DNA of 27,095 nucleotides from Candidatus Pacearchaeota archaeon (GTDB lineage Archaea; Nanobdellota; Nanobdellia; Pacearchaeales; GW2011-AR1): NCBI GenBank assembly GCA_003693875.1, contig RFLO01000017.1, positions 1 through 27,095 of the forward strand. Direction: 5' to 3'. The position numbers and the translations under genes were made by a program. Position 1 is the stretch's first letter. Every line of letters starts with the position of its first letter. This document shows positions 1 through 6,180 of the stretch, piece by piece. Below the pieces are notes generated by a model, which made no database searches, had not been told where the DNA came from, and worked only from the letters and a program-made list of their open reading frames with translations.

Positions 1-1
1 A

Positions 2-511
2 CCAAGCTACCTGGGTCATACGGCGGACAGCATAAGCGTTAATATCCCGGGAAAAGGTTCCATGACCTTACAGGAGGCAGTTAACAGCCATAATATTCTT
101 TTAGACACCGATAGAATTTTTAAGATAGTCACAGAAGACATTAAAACAACAAATTCAAACAAGATAAAAATAAACCTCACAGATTTCAAATTTTTTGACT
201 GGAGTCCCAGCACTCCAAAATCCTACATCCTTAAAATCGGACCTTATACTGACACTCCGTACCCTGGAGCTCGCGGATGCTACGACATAAGCGCCATAGG
301 TTTTGTAACACTTCCTGCAGACACAAACGATAATTCATACATTCTCAGAAAAAATTTTCCAGTAAGCTCGTCAAGCCACTCATGCGGACCCAATGTTAAT
401 TTCACCTTCATAGGTGGCTGGAACCACATTAAGCCCTATGTTGAAGTAACCCTTCCAAGATATACCAAAAATCAAATCCAAATTCCCTTTAAAGTCTGGG
501 CGATAAGCTAA
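2..511 (+). CDS. 3' end of an exported-type hypothetical protein (5' partial)
   Basis: The reading frame is open from base 2, so the internal ATG at 62 is not the true start and the gene begins outside the window. The visible 169 residues are beta-strand-like, rich in Ser, Thr, Asn and Pro, and contain two cysteines (in RGCYD and SHSCGP) that could form a disulfide. The segment around positions 8-100 reads GHTADSISVNIPG followed by MTLQEAVN. From memory this resembles a phrase found in archaeal surface/pilus-tip-like proteins, but I cannot confirm that. The rest is an unassigned beta domain ending in KVWAIS, perhaps carbohydrate-binding. The gene converges on the helicase gene and the two stop codons overlap by 4 bp. 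Function is unknown; an extracellular location is inferred from composition only. Confidence 0.75.
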   Translation, partial: PSYLGHTADSISVNIPGKGSMTLQEAVNSHNILLDTDRIFKIVTEDIKTTNSNKIKINLTDFKFFDWSPSTPKSYILKIGPYTDTPYPGARGCYDISAIGFVTLPADTNDNSYILRKNFPVSSSSHSCGPNVNFTFIGGWNHIKPYVEVTLPRYTKNQIQIPFKVWAIS

Positions 512-2280
512 GCCAAAAACTCTTCATTAATCCTTTTCTCCTCTTGATACTCCCTTATCCCTCTTGAAATCATTTCGGCAATTTCTTCAACATCGCGACT
601 AAAAGTCTCCAAGTTTCCCTTCGAATCAATAAAGGCTCTCATTAAGCGTTCTTCTATTTTGCTTCGGCTATCTCCTTTAATTGATTCATCAAGGCCAAGA
701 TTGAAAAGAATTATTGGAAGCTCTCCTATTACAAGCCCAACACAACACATCTTATTGATTATTAGGTCAACAACATATTCCTCCATTGTGTCTTTTGTAG
801 CAAGCGAATAAATGAACATGTCTTGTTTTTGACCTATGCGGTCAATTCTTCCAATCCTTTGCTCAACTGCCATCGGATTCCAGGGCAAATCGTAGTTTAT
901 AAGATTCCTGCAAAATTGAAAGTTTAATCCCTCTGCCCCGGTATCCGTTGAAATCAAAATATCCGCAAAATCTCTGAAATCATTTATCCTGCTTGACTTC
1001 TCTTCTCTGGAAAGCCCACCAACGAATTCCACAATTCTTAGATTCAAGTGACTCAACTTCTCTTTTATGTACATCAATGTCGCGGGGTGGCGAGTATAAA
1101 TTATTGCCTTCTCGTCTCCGCGCTTTTTTATCTCCTCAATTATTGATATTAGCTTTTCTATTTTCGAGTCTTTCTTTGCTAACTCATAATCCTTTATTAT
1201 TCCTTCAGCAAGATTTCTTGTCCTTGAATGGTATATTGGACTTTGTTTTATTCTCTTAAGACTCTCTATTGCCGACCGCGAACTGCTTGTAATCTTCGGC
1301 AAAATGGAAAAAAGGCTCAGGTGAGCATCAATTTTTCTACCACGAGAGTCAAGAAGGCCTTCTTTCAAAAGATAGACTATGTTCTCATAGATTACCTTTT
1401 CTTCCTTTGTCATCTCAACGGAAATTATTCTGGGAATTCTTCTCTTATACTCAATTCCAGTCTCTTTTCGCTTCCTCCGAATCATAATCTCATTAAGTTT
1501 TTGTTTTAACTCTCCCGCATTCAAGGGGTGCCTTTTATTCCCTCGCAAAAGAAACCTCTTCTTAAATTCCCTTAATGTTCCCAAATGTCCTCTTTTAAGA
1601 ATATTTAAGAGATTATAAAGTTCTATAAGGTCATTTTGGAAAGGAGTGGCTGTCAAAAGCAAAAATCTTTTTTTCTGTAGCCTGTCAACAAACCGCCACC
1701 TAAGGGTGCCCCTTTCTTTCAGCTTATGGGCTTCATCAACTACAACAAGGTCCCAGGAAATTTTATGGGCCTCCCTGTGTTTGAAAAAACTGCTGCCCCT
1801 ATCAAGATTCTTTACGCGGTCTATTGATGCAATAAGAAAATCTGATTTTTTCCATTCCTCCGGAGACTCAACTACATTGAAATCAATCTCAAACTTTGAT
1901 TTCATCTCAAAAACCCATTGGTTGACAAGGGATGGCGGAACTAAAACCAAAACTTTTCTCAGAAACCCCCGTATTATGCCCTCTTTTATAACTAATCCAG
2001 CAGTTATAGTTTTTCCAAGACCCACCTCATCAGCAAGAATCGCCGTCGCATTATGGTCACGCAAAAGTCTTAAGGCACCTTCCTTCTGGTGAGGCAGATG
2101 ATAGTCCAGGTTTTTTTTTACAATATCCCACGAAATGAGCCTGTCAATTCTTTGCTCATTGTTTAGCTCTTCAACGCCAAGTTTCAGGCGAAACAACTTT
2201 TCGGAACTAAAACTTTTTTTCTTCGCTCTGTCAAGAACAAAATCGCTATGAAAGTTTTCATTTATGATTATCTCAACCAT
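508..2280 (-). CDS. SNF2/RapA-type superfamily 2 DEAD/DEAH helicase
   Basis: A 590-aa SF2 ATPase of the SNF2/RapA-HepA type, expected to use ATP to translocate on duplex DNA and remodel protein-DNA or transcription complexes. Visible motifs: Q-like PHQ at about 63-65; Walker A ADEVGLGKT at 83-91; VPPSLVNQW (Ia region) at about 114-122; DEAH at 182-185; TATPFQND (motif III) at 210-217. The C-terminal lobe has STDTGAEGLNFQ and the arginine-finger motif RIGRIDRIGQKQD at roughly 440-490. There is no accessory N- or C-terminal chromatin domain, so this is a minimal SNF2-like motor. The ATG at 2280 is preceded by a TATA-like element about 25 bp upstream, consistent with a leaderless mRNA. The gene diverges from tRNA-Val. 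Its cellular substrate cannot be told from sequence. Confidence 0.92.
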   Translation of the reverse strand: MVEIIINENFHSDFVLDRAKKKSFSSEKLFRLKLGVEELNNEQRIDRLISWDIVKKNLDYHLPHQKEGALRLLRDHNATAILADEVGLGKTITAGLVIKEGIIRGFLRKVLVLVPPSLVNQWVFEMKSKFEIDFNVVESPEEWKKSDFLIASIDRVKNLDRGSSFFKHREAHKISWDLVVVDEAHKLKERGTLRWRFVDRLQKKRFLLLTATPFQNDLIELYNLLNILKRGHLGTLREFKKRFLLRGNKRHPLNAGELKQKLNEIMIRRKRKETGIEYKRRIPRIISVEMTKEEKVIYENIVYLLKEGLLDSRGRKIDAHLSLFSILPKITSSSRSAIESLKRIKQSPIYHSRTRNLAEGIIKDYELAKKDSKIEKLISIIEEIKKRGDEKAIIYTRHPATLMYIKEKLSHLNLRIVEFVGGLSREEKSSRINDFRDFADILISTDTGAEGLNFQFCRNLINYDLPWNPMAVEQRIGRIDRIGQKQDMFIYSLATKDTMEEYVVDLIINKMCCVGLVIGELPIILFNLGLDESIKGDSRSKIEERLMRAFIDSKGNLETFSRDVEEIAEMISRGIREYQEEKRINEEFLA

Positions 2281-2300
2281 ACAAATTCTTGACAGCCTGA

Positions 2301-2308
2301 TTTAAAAA
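2301..2308 (-). promoter_or_regulatory. TATA box of the helicase gene
   Basis: TTTTTAAA on the minus strand is centred about 24.5 bp before the ATG at 2280, the archaeal TATA position for a leaderless mRNA. A similar GATTTAAAAA string recurs 30 bp away, facing tRNA-Val. Confidence 0.5.
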
Positions 2309-2330
2309 AATAAGGGTGCCACAGATAAGA

Positions 2331-2338
2331 TTTAAAAA
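2331..2338 (+). promoter_or_regulatory. TATA box of tRNA-Val
   Basis: TTTAAAAA is centred about 26.5 bp before the first tRNA base, so transcription would start at or within 1-2 nt of the mature 5' end. Confidence 0.5.
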
Positions 2339-2360
2339 GGAAATGCTTTTTAACTTCTAT

Positions 2361-2431
2361 GGCCCCGTAGGCTAATGGTAGACCATCTCGCTTACACCGA
2401 GAATGCCCAAGTTCGATTCTTGGCGGGGCCA
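2361..2431 (+). tRNA. tRNA-Val (anticodon TAC)
   Basis: The cloverleaf can be folded by eye. Acceptor arm GGCCCCG (2361-2367) pairs with CGGGGCC (2424-2430). The anticodon stem TCTCG/CGAGA encloses loop CTTACAC, with anticodon TAC at 2393-2395 (valine GUA/GUG codons). The T arm CCAAG-TTCGATT-CTTGG is canonical. The discriminator is A at 2431 and CCA is not encoded. The D stem is weak (GGCT against AGACC, with a C-A mismatch). There is no intron. The 3' end abuts the stop codon of the convergent protein gene with no spacer. Confidence 0.95.
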
Positions 2432-3325
2432 TTACCTGAATTCTTCTCTTAAAAACCTTAAATGAAAAGCCAGAATAAGAAAAATGGAAACAAAAAAGTT
2501 AGTTGCTCCAAAAAAAGGAAGCTTTATCAAGGGCTCTCCACAATTTCGAACCGTTGATGAAGAAACGCATCCAGAAGCCTTTATGACATCTTGCCCATCC
2601 TTGTTATCAAAACCGCCTGCAGTAGCTGAAACCTTCGCCTGCCAACTTATCTTCTGCTTTCCAGATACGCAACCCTCCGCATTAATCACTTTTTGACATT
2701 CAAAAGATTTTGGATTCTCCCCCTTCTTGTATATCTCCTCAGAAACATTATAACTTAAAACGCAGCGATTGCCCGTCCATTTACACTCACACTTTCTTCT
2801 CGGAGAAAAAAACCCTATTTTTTTGTTCGAATAAGCAGCATCAAATACCGTGCCGCAAACCTCCGACCCGATACCTGCCGTGCCAAGATTCCACAAGTCA
2901 GCTTCACAAGATTTTTTCGTTGTATAAAAACTGCAACTGAAATCCCTCTGAGCGCTAACGCATTTGTTTTTTGAAGAAACCCAGTAGCAATTATTGCTTT
3001 TACAGCTGGAATAATCCTTAAAGCTTGAACAGCTATTAACCCTTTTCTTGCAGAAAAAACTCTTGCTATCACAAACATATCCTGCTGGACAGCACACTGT
3101 CGAAGGCACAAAAGACTTCCCAAAAGAACATGCAAACTTATCCGATATCGTATCTTTTAGCTCTCCGTTCATGTCGCAAAAATACCTGCCATCTGCCGAA
3201 CAAGTCCCAAGATTTAAGCTCTCCGCTCCGATTTTGCACCCTTCAACATAGAACCCTGAAATAGCTTTACCTCCAATAACCAGTGGCAACATGGAAAGGA
3301 CAATAAACAGACTCACCCACCTCAT
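2432..3325 (-). CDS. Cysteine-rich exported protein with C-terminal membrane anchor
   Basis: A 297-aa protein of no family I can name. It starts with a Sec-type signal peptide (about residues 1-19, LFIVLSMLPLVIGG). A lumenal region with 22 cysteines follows, an even number suggesting extensive disulfide bonding. It ends with a hydrophobic helix (about 270-288) and a short basic tail, giving a C-terminally anchored surface protein. One segment, CSSF..YSSC..NNCYW..KNKC, has the Cys/aromatic spacing of small PSI-like disulfide modules. CECKW and TVCCPAGYVC are further Cys clusters. The ATG is preceded by a TATA box exactly 25.5 bp upstream, so it is probably leaderless and monocistronic. Its stop lies directly against the tRNA-Val 3' end. 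Formation of this many disulfides implies an extracytoplasmic oxidising system, and a multi-thioredoxin membrane protein is encoded about 6.5 kb away. Confidence 0.85.
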   Translation of the reverse strand: MRWVSLFIVLSMLPLVIGGKAISGFYVEGCKIGAESLNLGTCSADGRYFCDMNGELKDTISDKFACSFGKSFVPSTVCCPAGYVCDSKSFFCKKRVNSCSSFKDYSSCKSNNCYWVSSKNKCVSAQRDFSCSFYTTKKSCEADLWNLGTAGIGSEVCGTVFDAAYSNKKIGFFSPRRKCECKWTGNRCVLSYNVSEEIYKKGENPKSFECQKVINAEGCVSGKQKISWQAKVSATAGGFDNKDGQDVIKASGCVSSSTVRNCGEPLIKLPFFGATNFFVSIFLILAFHLRFLREEFR

Positions 3326-3346
3326 AAAACCAGAACAATTAGAAAG

Positions 3347-3354
3347 TTTATAAA
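3347..3354 (-). promoter_or_regulatory. TATA box of the cysteine-rich protein gene
   Basis: TTTATAAA is centred at 3350.5, exactly 25.5 bp from the A of the ATG at 3325. This is an archaeal TBP site implying a leaderless transcript. Confidence 0.65.
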
Positions 3355-3365
3355 GATTTCCAAAA

Positions 3366-3671
3366 CTACCTTAGCTTCTCCTTCAAACTTAATGCCTCCC
3401 TTGCACGCAGTATCGCTTCACAGATTTTTATGTTTGCAGGACACTTGTCCTCGCAAGCACGGCAAAGAGTGCACTTAAAAACAATCTTATCAAGAATTTT
3501 GTTGCTTAAAAGAATTGCATGCCCCCGGGGAGATACAGATTCGTCAAGAAGAACCTTGAACACCGGACAAAGAGATTTGCACATTCCACAACGAGTGCAG
3601 CTCTCAAATGTAGATGAAGCTTCTTCTATTAAATTTTCTATTTCAAGCCTAATCTTCTCCGTATCAACCAT
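3366..3671 (-). CDS. 2x[4Fe-4S] ferredoxin-type subunit of a 2-hydroxyacid oxidoreductase
   Basis: A 101-aa protein with two ferredoxin cluster motifs, CTRCGMCKSLCPV and CTLCRACEDKCPA, spaced as in the iron-sulfur domain of GlcF/HdrC/GlpC-type proteins. It should carry electrons from the flavin subunit to the CCG-domain subunit. It is the third gene of the operon: its ATG overlaps the end of the FAD-subunit gene by 8 bp (ATGGTTGA), which points to translational coupling. In many bacteria this domain is fused to the FAD domain or to the CCG domains; here it is a separate polypeptide. No membrane segment is seen, so it should act at the cytoplasmic side. Confidence 0.87.
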   Translation of the reverse strand: MVDTEKIRLEIENLIEEASSTFESCTRCGMCKSLCPVFKVLLDESVSPRGHAILLSNKILDKIVFKCTLCRACEDKCPANIKICEAILRAREALSLKEKLR

Positions 3672-4791
3672 CTAAAATCTTCCCCGGATTAAATTTCCTT
3701 GAAGGATTTTTCCTTTTTAACACATTCTCAAAAATTTTTCTGTCAAGATGCCCAACAAAAGCCTTCTTTAAAATTCCTATGCCAAAAGCGCCAACAGCTA
3801 ATCCTCCAAGTCTTTCAACCGAACGCAAAAAGTGAGGGATATTCTTTTCATTTTTTGAATCAAAACAAGGATGAAGAACTCCAAAAGATATGGGCCCAAA
3901 AACTGGAATATCCATTGCGTCAATAAGCTTCATCACCTTGATGAATGAGTTTAAATGAATCTTAAAATCCTCTATTCTCGGAAAGCCTCCAAGCAAAACT
4001 GCTGAATAAGTTTTGTCAATCAAAGCCATTGCTCTGGAATACTCCCTTCCCTCCATCTTACCGCGACCATCTTCAAACTCAACAATTAAATGGTGCTCTA
4101 ATGGCAGCCCCAAAAAAGAAGAGCATTTAGCATTAAAAAACCAAACCATTGAAACAGAACTCTCTCTTTTGAAGTTTATAACTACTCTAAGCAAGTTTTC
4201 AAGATTGTCAAACCTCAAAATTGAGGCTTTTCTATTTGGTTTTTCTATTAACTTTATGCAGGCACGAACAATCACTCCGGTTGTCCCCTCCATTCCGCAA
4301 AAATCACTAATCTCAGTTATTCCTTTCCTTAAAATTTCCCCATTAGAATCTACAACATCAATCCAGCGAACCCAGTTTGAAGTGCGCCCATATTTTGAAG
4401 CCCGAATTCCTGTTGCATTTGTCGCAATCATCCCCCCAATAGTGCATACCTCGCGACTTGGCAAATCCACTGGAAATTCAAGATTATTTTTTGATGCACA
4501 AAAGTTAATATCTGACAATACTGCTCCAGCCCCAACTTCTGCAACCTGCCTTCGCTCATCCACTAAAATGGAATTTATACGGGATAAATCAATTGTCACT
4601 TCTCCCCCAAGAGGAACTATTCCGCCAGAAAACCCGCTGCCGCCCCCGCGTGGAATTATCTTTTCATAAGAAATAACCGCTTCCTGAACCTCAAAAACAT
4701 TTCGGGGAAGCACAACTTTGTGTGGGGTCTTGCAAAAACCGGAGGCATCTCCCCCAAATGCTTTTAGAAATTTCTTTGAAACACTATCCAT
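3664..4791 (-). CDS. FAD-binding oxidase (GlcD/D-lactate dehydrogenase-like)
   Basis: A 375-aa flavoprotein of the FAD-binding type-4 (PCMH/VAO) family, acting on a 2-hydroxyacid such as glycolate, D-lactate or D-2-hydroxyglutarate. Visible hallmarks: PRGGGSGFSGG pyrophosphate-binding loop; a VGAGAVLSDIN segment; TIGGMIATNATGIRASKYGRT; IDVVDSNGE; and a GlcD-like end NPSRKFNPGKILDG. It is shorter than typical GlcD (460-500 aa), mainly in the C-terminal substrate cap. A longer frame reaches 4833, but the ATG at 4791 is preferred: it overlaps the upstream gene by 8 bp (ATGGATAG), mirroring the next junction, and gives a normal family N-terminus (MDSVSKKFLKAFG). It is the middle gene of a three-gene operon. 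The substrate cannot be assigned from sequence. Confidence 0.88.
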   Translation of the reverse strand: MDSVSKKFLKAFGGDASGFCKTPHKVVLPRNVFEVQEAVISYEKIIPRGGGSGFSGGIVPLGGEVTIDLSRINSILVDERRQVAEVGAGAVLSDINFCASKNNLEFPVDLPSREVCTIGGMIATNATGIRASKYGRTSNWVRWIDVVDSNGEILRKGITEISDFCGMEGTTGVIVRACIKLIEKPNRKASILRFDNLENLLRVVINFKRESSVSMVWFFNAKCSSFLGLPLEHHLIVEFEDGRGKMEGREYSRAMALIDKTYSAVLLGGFPRIEDFKIHLNSFIKVMKLIDAMDIPVFGPISFGVLHPCFDSKNEKNIPHFLRSVERLGGLAVGAFGIGILKKAFVGHLDRKIFENVLKRKNPSRKFNPGKILDG

Positions 4792-5485
4792 CCTCAAGAC
4801 AGGCAAGCAAAAGTCGCGGAAACGAAACAGCATCTATTCCCGCATCAAGAAAATTTAATTTGCAAAGATTGCAGGGAGTTACAATTTTAGTCCCTTTGTC
4901 TAGCTCGCTTGCACGATTCAATGCCATTTTTGACGCAAGTCTTGGAAATTTCTCATAGCATCCTCCAGCCGCCCCGCAACAAAGAGAATCGCGACGATTC
5001 CGACGAAACTCAACCACCTCTACACCGACTGCTTTAAGTGCCTCTCGCGGCTCATTCATAATCCCGCACCTTCTTGCCAAAAAACAGGGGTCGTGATAAG
5101 CATATTTTAGATTCTTCTTGATAGGCTTTTCCTTAATTGAATTTGCAATCGTGCAACAAACATGTTCTGTTTTTATGTTCCAGTCCTTGAATTGCTTCGG
5201 ATAAACTTCCGAAAACATAAAATAACAAAATGCAGATTCAACTATGAGTTTTGAAATGGAAAGCTCTTTTAGTTTTTCATAGGTCTTTTTCATAACACTT
5301 TTCAATTCTTTTCTCTTCCCAAGCCACCACTCAGTATGGCCGCACGAAATATCTTCGAGAAGATTAAACCGCACCCCCAAAACTTTCAAAACTTGAAGAT
5401 ATTCCCAGCTGTCTTTTGAAGAATTTGATATTGGTCCACAATCTGGAAAGTAAAAAACCTTTTTTCCGAGCCCAAAAACGCCCAT
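4784..5485 (-). CDS. CCG-domain (HdrB/GlcF C-terminal-like) Fe-S oxidoreductase subunit
   Basis: A 233-aa protein with two cysteine-rich CCG-type domains, as in HdrB, GlcF and GlpC. The C-terminal copy is canonical: HDPCFLARRC, then SLCCGAAGG, then TPCNLC, with spacing suited to a noncubane or [4Fe-4S] cluster. The N-terminal copy is partly degenerate: FPDCGP and ISCGHTEWW, with one Cys where CC is usual, then SAFCYFMFSEVYP. It probably receives electrons from the ferredoxin-like subunit and passes them to an unidentified acceptor. It is the first gene of the operon. An upstream in-frame ATG exists at 5494, but a TATA-like ATTTAAAA centred 26 bp before 5485 favours 5485. The gene is divergent from peroxiredoxin. 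Confidence 0.82.
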   Translation of the reverse strand: MGVFGLGKKVFYFPDCGPISNSSKDSWEYLQVLKVLGVRFNLLEDISCGHTEWWLGKRKELKSVMKKTYEKLKELSISKLIVESAFCYFMFSEVYPKQFKDWNIKTEHVCCTIANSIKEKPIKKNLKYAYHDPCFLARRCGIMNEPREALKAVGVEVVEFRRNRRDSLCCGAAGGCYEKFPRLASKMALNRASELDKGTKIVTPCNLCKLNFLDAGIDAVSFPRLLLACLEDG

Positions 5486-5509
5486 ATTCAACATCCTAAA
5501 AAGTTGTAT

Positions 5510-5557
5510 TTAAAATTAATTATAATGAAGTTAAAATTAGTTAACAAAGTTTACAAA
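5510..5557. promoter_or_regulatory. Repeat-rich divergent control region (oxidase operon / peroxiredoxin)
   Basis: Two near-identical 13-mers, TTAAAATTAATTA (5510-5522) and TTAAAATTAGTTA (5531-5543), lie 21 bp apart, two helical turns. They are followed by abutting 9-mers GTTAACAAA (5540-5548) and GTTTACAAA (5549-5557), which end two bases before the peroxiredoxin TATA box. These could be operators for a redox regulator, but AT-rich sequence makes such repeats easy to find by chance. Confidence 0.35.
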
Positions 5558-5559
5558 TC

Positions 5560-5567
5560 TTTTTAAA
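5560..5567 (+). promoter_or_regulatory. TATA box of peroxiredoxin
   Basis: TTTTTAAA is centred at 5563.5, predicting a start near 5589 and a leader of about 19 nt that contains the Shine-Dalgarno GAGGAGG. Confidence 0.55.
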
Positions 5568-5607
5568 CCATTATTTCGTTTCTTCAAAATCTAAATGAGG
5601 AGGAAGA

Positions 5608-6180
5608 ATGGAAGAAAAACTTTTTATTGGAAAAAAAGCCCCGGATTTTACAGCTGAGGCTTATGTAAACGATGACACAAAAAAGATTTCGCTTAGCGAT
5701 TATAAGGGGAAGTGGGTTGTCCTTTTCTTCTACCCTGCAGACTTTACTTTTATCTGTCCAACTGAACTAAGCGAGCTTGCCGATAAATACGACAAGATTA
5801 AAGAAGTTGGAGCAGAAGTTCTAAGCATTTCAACAGATACTGTTTTTGTCCACAAGGCATGGCACGACCACTCCGATTCTATTAAAAAAATTAAGTTTCC
5901 AATGGTAGCAGACCCGACTGGAAAAATTTGTAAAGCCTATGGAACCTATATAGAAGAAGAAGGCTTATCACTAAGAGGGACATTTATCATTGACCCCGAG
6001 GGAGTTCTTAGAGCCTTGGAAATACATGACAATTCAATAGGGAGAAATGCAGATGAACTTATAAGAAAATTGCATGCAGCAAAATTTGTCTACGAACATG
6101 GTTCAGAAGTTTGCCCGGCAAGCTGGGAGCCCGGAAAAGAGACCTTAAAACCTGGACTCGATCTTGTTGGAAAAATTTAG
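5608..6180 (+). CDS. 2-Cys peroxiredoxin (AhpC/Prx1 type)
   Basis: A 190-aa cytoplasmic thiol peroxidase that reduces H2O2 and organic hydroperoxides. The peroxidatic cysteine lies in FTFICPTE (about residue 51), with its companion Thr/Pro. The resolving cysteine is in HGSEVCPASWEPG near the C terminus, typical of the AhpC/Prx1 2-Cys subfamily. GLSLRGTFIIDPEG and the C-terminal tail are also standard. A strong Shine-Dalgarno, GAGGAGGA at 5597-5604, sits before the ATG, so this is one of the few genes here with a real leader. It is divergent from the flavin/Fe-S oxidase operon; a flavin oxidase generating peroxide would make that pairing sensible, but this is inference. Its stop overlaps the convergent gene's stop by 4 bp. 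No reductase (AhpF or thioredoxin reductase) is in the window. Confidence 0.95.
   Translation: MEEKLFIGKKAPDFTAEAYVNDDTKKISLSDYKGKWVVLFFYPADFTFICPTELSELADKYDKIKEVGAEVLSISTDTVFVHKAWHDHSDSIKKIKFPMVADPTGKICKAYGTYIEEEGLSLRGTFIIDPEGVLRALEIHDNSIGRNADELIRKLHAAKFVYEHGSEVCPASWEPGKETLKPGLDLVGKI

Noticed and set aside
62..511. Complete 149-aa gene starting at the ATG at 62
   Set aside because: The frame is open to the window edge and the preceding residues continue the same protein pattern, so it is a 5'-truncated gene.
4013..4669. 218-aa plus-strand open frame
   Set aside because: It is antisense to the strongly supported FAD oxidase, with low-complexity Ser/Pro composition and no promoter or ribosome-binding site.
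4792..4833. Longer start of the FAD-subunit gene
   Set aside because: It would overlap the upstream gene by 50 bp. The ATG at 4791 gives an 8-bp overlap like the next junction and a normal family start.
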